A DNA stretch of 64,000 nucleotides from Aliivibrio_A sp016764915 (lineage in GTDB: Bacteria > Pseudomonadota > Gammaproteobacteria > Enterobacterales > Vibrionaceae): positions 2,914,001-2,978,000 of the forward strand of contig OZ245058.1 in the NCBI GenBank assembly GCA_965224595.1, in the 5' to 3' direction. Of the stretch, positions 35,517 to 44,146 are shown in pieces (the first letter of the stretch is position 1; the number at the start of each line of letters is the position of its first letter). The position numbers were made by a program, and so were the translations under genes. Below the pieces are notes generated by a model that saw only the letters and a program-made list of their open reading frames with translations, was not told the origin of the DNA and did not search any database.

Positions 35517-36548
35517 TTAATTATTTTTAAACAGAGTGATGCCATTAGGACCAAGTCCATATAACTGACCGTTCACTTTTTCGTTTTCGGCTGAAATTGA
35601 CGCGCCATTTCGAGTAAATACGCGTTCAGAAATCATATATAAACGCTGATGCCGACTCATTAGAACATGAATTTGATCTGAGTTTATCTGTTGCCACACA
35701 CCGGTCTCTTTTGTATCCGAGTCCTCTTTTTTTGAGTGATAGAGAGTGGTTGCTGTGTGGTCGTTATGTAGAGTTAACGTTATCGCTAAACCCTGAGGTG
35801 TCACTGCTTGGTATTCTCCGCTCCACAACTGAGTGGTATCTCGATTAGAGATAGCTCCGCACCCGGATAGTGTTTTACTTTTGGTTGTAATCTGGCTGCT
35901 CCAACCGTAGAGCGCGTCACTCATGGTATTAGTGCAGTACTCTTTTTGCATAGAGAGTGAGAAAGAGTCGCTGTAGTACTCTCGGCTACGATGTTTGAGC
36001 TGTTGCTTTGATATAGATTCGGTCTCTGTTTTTTTCTCAGGCTGACCATAGCTCAGTTGCTTGTTTTTTATTTTGACCGCCCAAAAGGGTTCATTACCAA
36101 AAGCTTTAGTTGGTGAGTCTGCTGTGGTGCAAGCTTGATTATTATCGGTGGTAATCTGATTAATATGCGTCACAGTGAATCGGGCAGGAAAATCAGAGGA
36201 GAAGCCTCCTTTGGGCGGCTCTTTAAAGTAGCCAGTCACTTCGGCATAGAGAGGTAAGTTCACATTTTTTATTAATGGTGCAATATGCTTCCACTGAGTC
36301 GAGGTGACTTCTAACCAGTACTGTACTGCGCTTGAGCAGGGCTGAATGGTTTGAATTTCAGAGCTAAGGTTGATCATTCCACTTAGCATTAAGGTTTGAG
36401 GAGTGACACTTTTACCCTCTTCCAATTCTACATTTAGCACAGCTTGTGGCTCATCGGTCTTGCTAGGGGGGGTACTGCAAGCCAGTAGTGAAACCATACA
36501 AAACAAAATAGTAATAATTTTAAGAGGAGATAATTTAATAAGTGTCAC
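35517..36548 (-). CDS. Outer-membrane or periplasmic lipoprotein with COG3650-like domain
   Basis: A 343-residue lipoprotein: basic N terminus, hydrophobic core and lipobox LLAC (C24). The segment AFGNEPFWAVKIKNKQLSYG, about residues 150-170, resembles the COG3650 domain seen in several secreted proteins. The C-terminal part (GLAITLTLHNDHTATTLYH) recalls the NlpE/META-like beta-barrel folds. Function unknown; envelope stress or metal response is conceivable but not shown. Starts with a GTG after AAAGGAAATT. First gene of a pair with the DTW-domain gene; yigL lies just upstream on the same strand. Confidence 0.78.
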   Translation of the reverse strand: MTLIKLSPLKIITILFCMVSLLACSTPPSKTDEPQAVLNVELEEGKSVTPQTLMLSGMINLSSEIQTIQPCSSAVQYWLEVTSTQWKHIAPLIKNVNLPLYAEVTGYFKEPPKGGFSSDFPARFTVTHINQITTDNNQACTTADSPTKAFGNEPFWAVKIKNKQLSYGQPEKKTETESISKQQLKHRSREYYSDSFSLSMQKEYCTNTMSDALYGWSSQITTKSKTLSGCGAISNRDTTQLWSGEYQAVTPQGLAITLTLHNDHTATTLYHSKKEDSDTKETGVWQQINSDQIHVLMSRHQRLYMISERVFTRNGASISAENEKVNGQLYGLGPNGITLFKNN

Positions 36549-36562
36549 TCAATTTCCTTTAT

Positions 36563-37372
36563 TTAATCGGATTGTTTTTTTAGTAATAATTCATTGAGAT
36601 AGTGCGCAACGGCTTCATCGGCGTTGGCTCCAATCACTTCGTTATCCTGCAATGCTGCTTTCACTTTTTCGTGAGACGTAGCCATAACAAGGCCTTTACC
36701 CGCCATTGATAACATCTCAGCATCATTCATACCATCACCAAACGCGATGCAGTTCTCTAAATTGTGGCCTAAAATCTTGGCGACGGCTTTTAATGCCTCA
36801 CCTTTATTGACGTCTTTGGCCATCACCTCTAAGCACCAAGGAGTAGAAAATGAGACATTTACACGGCCATTAAATTCAGTATTAAATCGTGTTTCTAACC
36901 CTGTTAGATAGTCATGATCTTGATTGGTAAAAAATATTTTTGCAACCCCAGAGGTGGGCGGGTTTTCTGTATCAAACACTTGATAGGTGAAACCGGTGGC
37001 ATGAAACTCTTTTAATTCTTTATCTTCTTGATTAATAAACCAATCATCATCCGCGTAAATGTGTATCGAGAGAGCCGGATCATTTTTGGTCATGTTGATA
37101 ATATGAGTCACAAGCTCAGCTTCAAGGTTCTGACTGAAGATGAGGTTGTTTTTTTCATCATGTACCCGAGCGCCATTCGATGTGATCATATAGGCTGGTA
37201 TTCCGACGTGTTCGCGGATACCGGATACATCGACATGGTGGCGTCCCGTTGCAAAGATGAACTTTATTCCACTGTTATGTAGAGCGTGTAATGTCTTTTT
37301 GGTGAACGGTGCAATTTGATGATTTGGCATCAGTAGAGTGCCATCGAGATCGGAAGCGACAATTTTAATCAT
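36563..37372 (-). CDS. yigL: Cof-type HAD phosphatase (YigL, pyridoxal phosphate/sugar phosphatase)
   Basis: A 269-residue HAD-superfamily hydrolase. Motif I is VASDLDGTLL (D8, D10), followed by FATGRHHVDV and MITSNGARVHD, and late motifs CIAFGDGMNDAEMLSMAGKG. These match E. coli YigL closely, which dephosphorylates pyridoxal phosphate and sugar phosphates. It lies downstream of pldB on the same strand, the pairing found in enterobacteria and vibrios. Confidence 0.93.
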   Translation of the reverse strand: MIKIVASDLDGTLLMPNHQIAPFTKKTLHALHNSGIKFIFATGRHHVDVSGIREHVGIPAYMITSNGARVHDEKNNLIFSQNLEAELVTHIINMTKNDPALSIHIYADDDWFINQEDKELKEFHATGFTYQVFDTENPPTSGVAKIFFTNQDHDYLTGLETRFNTEFNGRVNVSFSTPWCLEVMAKDVNKGEALKAVAKILGHNLENCIAFGDGMNDAEMLSMAGKGLVMATSHEKVKAALQDNEVIGANADEAVAHYLNELLLKKQSD

Positions 37373-37456
37373 AAATCCTCTAGGGGAGAGCTGAATATAG
37401 AAAAGCGAAGATGTCTCTATGTTAAATCACTTCTTTAAAACAAAAGAGGGTAAACG

Positions 37457-38470
37457 TTATCTTCCCCTTTTATTTGACTCTACAGATAAATTATAGAACT
37501 GTTCTACCTGTTGAAGAGTTTGATTTCTTAGGGCATCTTTCTCCACAAATAACTCATGTTTTGCGCCGGGAATTTGATGCTTTATGCAGTTAAGGTTAGC
37601 TTGCTGCATCTTAATTTGAAAGCGGTCTTGAGCGTTGTTATCAACAATAATGTCGCTCTCGCCCTGTAACAGTAATACAGGAATATCGACTTTATCAGCC
37701 TGTTCAATACACATTTTTGCGGCTTGTATGCCTTGCCATACCCAGCGGCTGCTTGGACCACCGAGTTGCAACTCAGGTCTGTTTTGATAGAGGTCTCTAA
37801 ACCATGCATACCGCACTTCACTTTGAGTGAGTAAGTTGTTTTTGTAGGGTTTGCTTTTATAATTACTTTCGCCTAGTGCAAAAAGATTATACGGACATAA
37901 GGCATCAATAAGTTTAGAGACCGAGTAGGCAAAAGGTCGCAAAAGCAGAGGAATATGAATGCCAAACATGGGCGAGCCAAGCGCCATTGAGGTGAATGGA
38001 TGCTTGTGTTGTTGAACATAACGGGTAGTAATTGCACCACCCATTGAGTGAGAAAGTAAAAAATTATGCTGATATTGATGATGGGGAAGCTGTGTGTCGA
38101 CAAAGCTCTGTAGATCGAGAATATAGTGATTAAAGTCGGTGACATGACCCACTTGTGGATCTTTCGCTACTCTGCCAGAAACACCTTGTCCACGGTGATC
38201 ATAAGAGTAAATATCGTAGCCAAGTTGATAAAAATCGTAAAATAGCTCTTGGTATTTCCAGAAACTCTCAATTCGTCCATTGATGACGGTAATGGATTTG
38301 TTGTGTTTAGGGTGGGTAAACTTGACCCACTGTAGGGTAACCCCCTCTTCACCTATGAAAGCCCCCTCTTCTCGTTGCTGCCAAAATTGGGCGATTTGGT
38401 GGTTAATCGTATGAGAAAACTCAACCTCTTGTGTAAAAGGGGGCGGATTATCGAGTGATGATTGAGTCAT
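37457..38470 (-). CDS. pldB: Lysophospholipase L2
   Basis: A 337-residue alpha/beta hydrolase (monoglyceride lipase-like). INGRIESFWKYQEL and YDHRGQGVSGR lead to the nucleophile elbow LLSHSMGGAITT; the acid and base follow in GESDIIVDNNAQDRF and PGAKHELFVEKDALR. This matches E. coli PldB, which hydrolyses lysophospholipids at the inner membrane. The open frame begins 22 codons earlier, but the ATG at 38470 (MTQSSLDNPPPF) fits the family length and has a GAGAA site. Followed by yigL. Confidence 0.93.
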   Translation of the reverse strand: MTQSSLDNPPPFTQEVEFSHTINHQIAQFWQQREEGAFIGEEGVTLQWVKFTHPKHNKSITVINGRIESFWKYQELFYDFYQLGYDIYSYDHRGQGVSGRVAKDPQVGHVTDFNHYILDLQSFVDTQLPHHQYQHNFLLSHSMGGAITTRYVQQHKHPFTSMALGSPMFGIHIPLLLRPFAYSVSKLIDALCPYNLFALGESNYKSKPYKNNLLTQSEVRYAWFRDLYQNRPELQLGGPSSRWVWQGIQAAKMCIEQADKVDIPVLLLQGESDIIVDNNAQDRFQIKMQQANLNCIKHQIPGAKHELFVEKDALRNQTLQQVEQFYNLSVESNKRGR

Positions 38471-38735
38471 AAGGTTCTCTGCGATGAAAGTAACAGAACA
38501 ATAGCATAACATGTGATTTTGATGTTTTTGGGTCAATGTATATCAATAGAGTGCAATATCAAATGAAAAAATTGGAAGCGATGCCCATGAGGCCTACGAG
38601 GGGAAGCGAATCACTGAAAATGATTGTGAGCATAGTCTCGAATTCGAATATGAAATGCTATTTATAATTTCATCGTATATTACAGTGTTCTATCAATGAA
38701 ATTTAGAATTGTTGTATTTTTACTATTGGGGAAAT

Positions 38736-39953
38736 ATGTATTCTTATGTTGCTCGTCAGCCAATCTTAAATCGTAAATTAAACACGGTTGGTTATGAACT
38801 GCTGTTTCGCGATGGTGAAAATAATGCGTTTCCATTTATGGATGAGAATGAAGCAACGAGCCGATTAGTATTGGAAAATTTTCTCGCCGCAGGACTGAAT
38901 CCGAATTTAAAATCAGCACGCAGTTTCATTAACTTTCCACATGAGAGTCTTGTTAAACTCATTCCTCTATCTTTACCTGCCGATCAAATCGTTATAGAAG
39001 TACTTGAAACCTGTATTCCAAACCGTGAGTTACTTGCAGCGATTAAATATCTTCATCGCCTCGGATATATAATTGCGCTCGATGATTTCAACCCGAGTTC
39101 TGATTGGAACTGTTTTTTACCTTTTGTTCATGTAATTAAACTGGATATCATGCAATTAGGTATCAAAAACTCGTGTGATTATGTGAAGCAGCAGAGTGAA
39201 TTAGGCACTAAATGTAAATTTTTAGCCGAAAGAGTTGAGACTTATGATGAATACCATTTAGCAAGAGATGCGGGTTTTGAGTTGTTCCAAGGCTATTTTT
39301 TTAGCAAACCAGAAGTGATTAAAAAACGGGCGATTAAAGCTGAGCAGTTATTAACTCTCGAGTTATTTCAACAGGTAAGCAAACCGGAAATTGATTTTGA
39401 TAAGATTGAGAAAATTATTATTCAAGATGTCTCTCTCTCCTATCAGTTATTACGTTTTGTGAATACCTCATTGGCACAGCTAGCATCTCCGATCTCCTCT
39501 TTTAAACAAGCGTTGATCTATTTAGGAGAAGAGAGGTTAAAGATATTTGTCTCATTGATTGCCACTGCTCAAGTGAGTAATAAAAAGCCGAGGGAGCTGT
39601 ATCGACTCTCTTTACGACGGGCGCGTTTTTGCGATCTAATCAGCACCCACACCTGCGATGAGGATATGCGTAAACAAGCATTTATGGCGGGTCTGTTTTC
39701 ATTGCTGGACTCTTTATTTGATCACTCTATTTTGGACTTGGTGAATCTTCTGCCGGTAAATTCAGATATTCAACTGGCTCTTTTACGTCGTGAAGGAGTG
39801 TTGGGCAATATTATCTCACTGCAAGAGGCTTATGAGCATGGTGATTGGTTACAAGTTCGCGAACTGTGCCAACAGCTGTCGATTGAGGAAAGTATGGTGC
39901 AAGAGCGATTTTCTTGGGCAGAGAACTGGAGCAGCGTATATACCCTTCAGTAG
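38736..39953 (+). CDS. EAL-HDOD signalling protein (YuxH family, CdgJ-like)
   Basis: A 405-residue protein with an N-terminal EAL domain (about 1-195) and a C-terminal HDOD domain (about 200-395). The EAL residues needed for cyclic-di-GMP hydrolysis appear kept: E21 (YELLFR), N66 (FINF), E88, D116-D117 (IALDDF), K135 (VIKLD), E165 (LAERVET) and Q185 (FQGYFFSKP). The loop after DD is FNPSSDW rather than FGTGYSS, which may affect activity. A V. cholerae gene near pldB encodes the similar motility/biofilm regulator CdgJ, recalled from memory. The ATG at 38736 follows TTGGGG; the nine upstream codons are unlikely. Confidence 0.88.
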   Translation: MYSYVARQPILNRKLNTVGYELLFRDGENNAFPFMDENEATSRLVLENFLAAGLNPNLKSARSFINFPHESLVKLIPLSLPADQIVIEVLETCIPNRELLAAIKYLHRLGYIIALDDFNPSSDWNCFLPFVHVIKLDIMQLGIKNSCDYVKQQSELGTKCKFLAERVETYDEYHLARDAGFELFQGYFFSKPEVIKKRAIKAEQLLTLELFQQVSKPEIDFDKIEKIIIQDVSLSYQLLRFVNTSLAQLASPISSFKQALIYLGEERLKIFVSLIATAQVSNKKPRELYRLSLRRARFCDLISTHTCDEDMRKQAFMAGLFSLLDSLFDHSILDLVNLLPVNSDIQLALLRREGVLGNIISLQEAYEHGDWLQVRELCQQLSIEESMVQERFSWAENWSSVYTLQ

Positions 39954-39978
39954 ATTAAATATATATGACAATTATCAG

Positions 39979-40001
39979 GCACCCATAGACGGGTGCTTTT
40001 A
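39979..40001 (+). terminator. Terminator after the EAL-HDOD gene
   Basis: A 6-bp GC-rich stem GCACCC / GGGTGC with a 6-nt loop, then TTTTATTG. Confidence 0.82.
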
Positions 40002-40007
40002 TTGCTA

Positions 40008-40035
40008 TTAATATATATGGATATCCGAATATAGG
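40008..40035 (+). promoter_or_regulatory. Probable ArsR operator/promoter region
   Basis: ATATATATGGATATCCGAAT is an AT-rich, partly palindromic stretch (core GGATATCC) 12-40 bp before arsR. ArsR/SmtB repressors bind such imperfect inverted repeats over their own promoter. Assignment is by position and symmetry only. Confidence 0.45.
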
Positions 40036-40046
40036 AATAAGGTCGC

Positions 40047-40391
40047 ATGATATTGCCTCACCAATTTTTTAAAGTGTTATCCGATGAAACACGATTGCGG
40101 TGTTTACTGTTGGTTCTTCGTGAAGGAACCCTCTGCGTGTGCGAGCTAACCACTGCATTGGATGAGAACCAACCTAAAATTTCACGTCATTTAGCTCAAT
40201 TAAGAGCAACCGGTGTGTTGACTGATGAGCGTGTAGGCCAGTGGGTCTACTATCAAGTATCCAATGATCTGCCGGGGTGGTTGAGAAAGGTCATCAAAGG
40301 GTTACAGCAGTCGAACTGTTTAGCGGCTCAATATCAACAAGATACTCAAAGATTACAGCGTATGGAAAACCGTCCTTGCGCTAAAAAATAG
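40047..40391 (+). CDS. arsR: ArsR-family arsenic-sensing repressor
   Basis: A 114-residue winged-helix repressor of the SmtB/ArsR family. The metal-binding motif is LCVCEL with C30 and C32 in the DNA-recognition region (EGTLCVCELTTAL), as in arsenite-sensing ArsR; C19 may contribute. QPKISRHLAQLRATGVL is the recognition helix. Binding of arsenite would release the repressor from the promoter. It is the first of four closely spaced genes (gaps 16, 10 and 5 bp) in an arsenate-resistance operon. Confidence 0.93.
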   Translation: MILPHQFFKVLSDETRLRCLLLVLREGTLCVCELTTALDENQPKISRHLAQLRATGVLTDERVGQWVYYQVSNDLPGWLRKVIKGLQQSNCLAAQYQQDTQRLQRMENRPCAKK

Positions 40392-40407
40392 AGATAAGGG
40401 ATAAATC

Positions 40408-41409
40408 ATGACGATAAAAGTAGGTATTAATGGATTTGGCCGAATTGGTCGTTTAGCACTCAGAGCCTCATTTGATTGGCCTGAGATTGAATTTGTTCAC
40501 ATTAATGATGCAGCAGGTGATGCGAAAACCTTAGCACACTTGTTAGAGTTTGACTCGATTCAGGGTCGCTGGTCTCGTGATATCTCCGCACAGGGCGATA
40601 CCATTGTTATCGATAATCAGGTCATTCAGTGCAGTCAGCATTCAGATCTTACTGCTATTGATTGGTCGGGTTGCGACGTAGTGTTGGAAGCAACGGGCGT
40701 GCATAAGAGAAAAGCCGTTCTACAGCAATATTTGGATCAAGGGGTGAAACGAGTTGTGGTGTCGGCGCCTGTTAAAGAGCCTGGCGTTGCCAATATTGTG
40801 GTTGGGGTTAATGATGATATTTTTGAACCTCAAATACATCAAATTGTAACCGCTGCATCATGCACTACTAACTGCTTAGCGCCTATTGTGAAAGTGATTC
40901 AAGAAAAAATTGGTATTGAGCAAGTCGCCTTTACTACGATTCATGACTTGACCAATACACAAACTATTTTGGATGCACCGCATAAAGATCTGCGTCGCGC
41001 GCGCGCGTGTGGCATGAGCTTGATACCAACCACAACGGGTTCTGCTACGGCGATTGTTGAAATTTTCCCTGAACTTAAAAACAAAATTGATGGTCATGCA
41101 GTACGAGTGCCACTGGCCAATGCCTCTCTCACCGATATTATCTTTAACGTGAAGCGAGAAACCACCATCGAGGAAGTAAACCTGTTATTACAGGAAGCGG
41201 CAAAGGGAGAGTTGGCCGGAATTTTAGGATATGAAGAGCGCCCATTGGTATCGATTGATTACCGTGGAGATCAACGTTCAACTGTTGTTGATGCGCTATC
41301 TACCATGGTGATTGGAGGGAGAATGATAAAAATTTACGCTTGGTATGATAATGAGATGGGTTATGCCACTCGTACTGCCGAATTGGTTCGCCGTGTTGGT
41401 TTAGCTTAG
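40408..41409 (+). CDS. Glyceraldehyde-3-phosphate dehydrogenase, ars-operon type
   Basis: A 333-residue GAPDH. It has the Rossmann motif GINGFGRIGRLALR, the catalytic AASCTTNCLAP (C152) and the C-terminal YAWYDNEMGYATRTAELV. GAPDHs in ars operons use arsenate instead of phosphate and make 1-arseno-3-phosphoglycerate, which the partner transporter ArsJ exports. This is established for the gene pair in other bacteria and is inferred here from the neighbourhood; it is unlikely to be the housekeeping GAPDH. Confidence 0.92.
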   Translation: MTIKVGINGFGRIGRLALRASFDWPEIEFVHINDAAGDAKTLAHLLEFDSIQGRWSRDISAQGDTIVIDNQVIQCSQHSDLTAIDWSGCDVVLEATGVHKRKAVLQQYLDQGVKRVVVSAPVKEPGVANIVVGVNDDIFEPQIHQIVTAASCTTNCLAPIVKVIQEKIGIEQVAFTTIHDLTNTQTILDAPHKDLRRARACGMSLIPTTTGSATAIVEIFPELKNKIDGHAVRVPLANASLTDIIFNVKRETTIEEVNLLLQEAAKGELAGILGYEERPLVSIDYRGDQRSTVVDALSTMVIGGRMIKIYAWYDNEMGYATRTAELVRRVGLA

Positions 41410-41419
41410 GAGAGAACGT

Positions 41420-41932
41420 ATGAGTGACAATAAAAATGCAACCCACCCAATGTGGTTATTAGCTGTGCATGAGGGGCGATCGAACTTGGTGCTGACCCCT
41501 TGTCCTGGAACAAAAGAGGTGTCATTACCTGATTCTCTCGCTCAATTAAAGCAAGCAGGTGTTCAAGCCGTGGTTACGGCGATGCCTCAAAGTGAACTGG
41601 AGAACAATCAGGTTGCAGATATTGGCCTTGAGTGTGAAAAACTGGGCATTGAGTGGTATCACCAGCCGATTGTGGATGATAAGACCCCACAACAAGATTT
41701 TGCTGATAGCTGGCCACAAACGAGTATTGCACTGCATCGAATCTTAACTGAGGGGGGTAATGTCGCACTTCACTGTAAAGGAGGTTCTGGTAGAACGGGA
41801 ATATTAGCAGCACATCTACTCTCTGAGCTAAATTGGAGTGAGGATGAAATCATTACAGCAGTACAAGCATTCAGGCCTAATGCGTTTACGCTGCAAAGCC
41901 ATCAGCGTTATTTAAAAAGCATTACGGATTAA
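41420..41932 (+). CDS. Cysteine-based phosphatase of the arsenate operon
   Basis: A 170-residue dual-specificity/tyrosine-phosphatase-like protein. The P-loop is VALHCKGGSGRTGILAAHLL, giving C119 and R125 (C-x5-R); the acid may be in IVDDKTPQQD. It resembles CDKN3-type phosphatases. The same set with a phosphatase between GAPDH and ArsJ occurs in Vibrio arsenate-resistance operons. Its exact substrate is not certain; a low-molecular-weight arsenate reductase is a different fold and is not present in this operon. Confidence 0.88.
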   Translation: MSDNKNATHPMWLLAVHEGRSNLVLTPCPGTKEVSLPDSLAQLKQAGVQAVVTAMPQSELENNQVADIGLECEKLGIEWYHQPIVDDKTPQQDFADSWPQTSIALHRILTEGGNVALHCKGGSGRTGILAAHLLSELNWSEDEIITAVQAFRPNAFTLQSHQRYLKSITD

Positions 41933-41937
41933 TTGCT

Positions 41938-43158
41938 ATGGCACTGCTCTCCTCATTTAATCATCTTAGTTTTAGTGTTCGACAATATATGTTGGTGACC
42001 TTTAACTACTGGAATTTCACCCTAACAGATGGCGCTTTGCGAATGTTAGTGGTGCTCTATTTTCATCAGTTGGGTTATGGACCCCTGGCGATCGCTTCGT
42101 TGTTTCTATTTTATGAGTTGTTTGGGGTTGTGACCAATCTCGTTGGCGGCTGGTTAGGGGCGAGGCTTGGCCTTAATCGAACCATGAATATAGGGCTAGG
42201 GCTGCAAATCTTTGCTCTGTTAATGCTGGCGATGCCCAGTAATTGGTTGACGATACCATGGGTGATGGCGGCGCAGGCTTTTTCGGGGATAGCCAAAGAT
42301 CTAAACAAAATGAGTGCTAAAAGTGCCATTAAAACGTTGGTTCCAGACAGCGATCAAGGGGCTCTTTTTAAGTGGATTGCTCTACTTACCGGCTCTAAAA
42401 ATGCGTTGAAAGGTGCTGGTTTTTTCTTAGGTGGCCTGTCGCTGACGCTGGTGGGTTTTCAGGCCTCAATGCTGTTAATAGCCGCTGTACTCTCTGCGGT
42501 TTTTTGCATCAGTTTAACGTGGTTAGCGGGTGATATTGGTAAAGCGAAAAACAAGCCTAAATTTAGTCAGATGTTTTCAAAAAGCCGAAGTATCAATGTT
42601 TTGTCGGCTGCGAGAATGTTCCTGTTTGGCGCCAGAGATGTGTGGTTTGTGGTGGCGCTTCCTATCTATTTAGGTTCTGTATTTGGCTGGGACCATTACT
42701 GGATAGGTGGTTTCTTGGCAATTTGGATTATCCTCTATGGATTTGTGCAAAGTATCGCACCAAGAATAACCGGTAAAGCCAAAAGGGAAGTACCTGATGG
42801 AAAAGCGGCGTTATACTGGGTTGCACTACTCAGTGCTGTTACTGGGGTTATCGCTTACCTGGTACAAATAGGTTGGCAGCCACAGTTAGTGATTGTGTTT
42901 GGTTTGTTGGTGTTTGGTGGTGTTTTTGCCATTAACTCCTCACTGCACTCCTACTTGATTGTGAGTTACGCCAAAGGGGATGGCGTCTCAATGGATGTCG
43001 GTTTCTACTATATGGCTAACGCGATGGGACGTTTAATTGGCACAGTGCTTTCCGGTTGGGTATTTCAAGTGGCAGGCCTTGCTGCTTGTTTATGGGTATC
43101 CTTTGCTTTTCTACTGATCACTACTGTTATCTCCATCGCTCTGCCCAAACGCACTTAA
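41938..43158 (+). CDS. arsJ: ArsJ organoarsenical exporter (MFS)
   Basis: A 406-residue major facilitator protein with about 11-12 transmembrane helices. The start LSFSVRQYMLVTFNYWNFTLTDGALRMLVVLYFHQLGYGPLAIASLF and the segment AQAFSGIAKDLNKMSAKSAIK are characteristic of ArsJ. It is expected to export 1-arseno-3-phosphoglycerate formed by the adjacent GAPDH, which then decays outside. The last 48 bp overlap the 3' end of the convergent LysR gene on the opposite strand. Confidence 0.92.
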   Translation: MALLSSFNHLSFSVRQYMLVTFNYWNFTLTDGALRMLVVLYFHQLGYGPLAIASLFLFYELFGVVTNLVGGWLGARLGLNRTMNIGLGLQIFALLMLAMPSNWLTIPWVMAAQAFSGIAKDLNKMSAKSAIKTLVPDSDQGALFKWIALLTGSKNALKGAGFFLGGLSLTLVGFQASMLLIAAVLSAVFCISLTWLAGDIGKAKNKPKFSQMFSKSRSINVLSAARMFLFGARDVWFVVALPIYLGSVFGWDHYWIGGFLAIWIILYGFVQSIAPRITGKAKREVPDGKAALYWVALLSAVTGVIAYLVQIGWQPQLVIVFGLLVFGGVFAINSSLHSYLIVSYAKGDGVSMDVGFYYMANAMGRLIGTVLSGWVFQVAGLAACLWVSFAFLLITTVISIALPKRT

Positions 43159-43974
43159 TACCTTAACCACTTCGACTAAAGCGGGGTTAAGCGTTTTATT
43201 GGATGGATAACAGAGGCCAAGACGGCGAAACATTCGCGGTCCTTTCATAGGAACCGTAACTAAGGTGGTTGCCGCTTCTAATACCCCAGTGGGCAGAAAT
43301 GAGATGCCAAGTCCTGCTTGCACTAGATGCATCACTTGAGTTTTATGTTCAGCTTTCGCGACTAAGTTCACCGCCAAACCATCGCAAGCTAGTAGGCCGA
43401 TAGTCTGCTGGTGGGCCTCACATGGAGGACACTCAATAAAGTCGTATTGATGAAGTTGATGCGGTTCTACGGCTTGTTGAGATGCGAGTGGATGATGGGG
43501 CAGCATACACAACACGTAATCCTCATCCCAAATAGGCAGAAATATCTCATCATCCCTCTTAAACATGTCTAAGGTGATTCTTGCATCAGCAGAGGCATCG
43601 TGATCCACCAGTTCGATCAATAACTGAGGGATCTCATCGGCTAATACTTTGGATATCGACGCTATTTTTTTCTGACTTAAATCAGGGAAGGTAGCCAGCT
43701 TTATCGGCAGCTTTGTGGTCCGTTCTTTAAACAAACCGGGCAATTTGTTGACGTCGTTAAGTAAGCGTATGGCAAGCGGGTAGAGGTAGTGCGCTTCATC
43801 GGTCAGCCTTACCCCCTTTTTATGCCTTTCAAACAACTGGGTCTGCAACTCATTTTCAAGTTGTTTAATGGCGTTTGAGATAGAAGGCTGAGAGACAAAA
43901 CAGCGCTCAGCTGCTTGAGTGATGTTCTTCTCTTCGTAAACGGCGACAAAGCTGCGTAATAATCGTAAATCCAT
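43111..43974 (-). CDS. LysR-family transcriptional regulator
   Basis: A 287-residue LysR regulator: N-terminal helix-turn-helix (LLRSFVAVYEEKNITQAAERCFVSQPSISNAIKQLE) and a C-terminal effector-binding domain. It is divergent from an SDR oxidoreductase gene with a 172-bp shared promoter region, the classic layout in which LysR controls its neighbour. Its last 48 bp overlap arsJ in antisense. Effector unknown. Confidence 0.93.
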   Translation of the reverse strand: MDLRLLRSFVAVYEEKNITQAAERCFVSQPSISNAIKQLENELQTQLFERHKKGVRLTDEAHYLYPLAIRLLNDVNKLPGLFKERTTKLPIKLATFPDLSQKKIASISKVLADEIPQLLIELVDHDASADARITLDMFKRDDEIFLPIWDEDYVLCMLPHHPLASQQAVEPHQLHQYDFIECPPCEAHQQTIGLLACDGLAVNLVAKAEHKTQVMHLVQAGLGISFLPTGVLEAATTLVTVPMKGPRMFRRLGLCYPSNKTLNPALVEVVKVLSAFGQSDGDNSSDQ

Positions 43975-44146
43975 TTTTTCTCACCACTTGGATAATGAAT
44001 GTAATAATTTCATTATCCATAACTAAAACTTATCGTAAACAGAAGAAATGGATATTTTTCTTCTACACTTAAGCCGCGTATATTTCCTTCCATCAACTCA
44101 GAAGCGCTTACTTTTGGGTATTTATTAGATTGAATAGGTGAAGATT

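Noticed and set aside
38470..38536. The upstream extension of pldB as part of the protein.
   Set aside because: The extra 22 residues (MTQKHQNHMLCYC...) have no counterpart in the family, and the ATG at 38470 has a better ribosome site.
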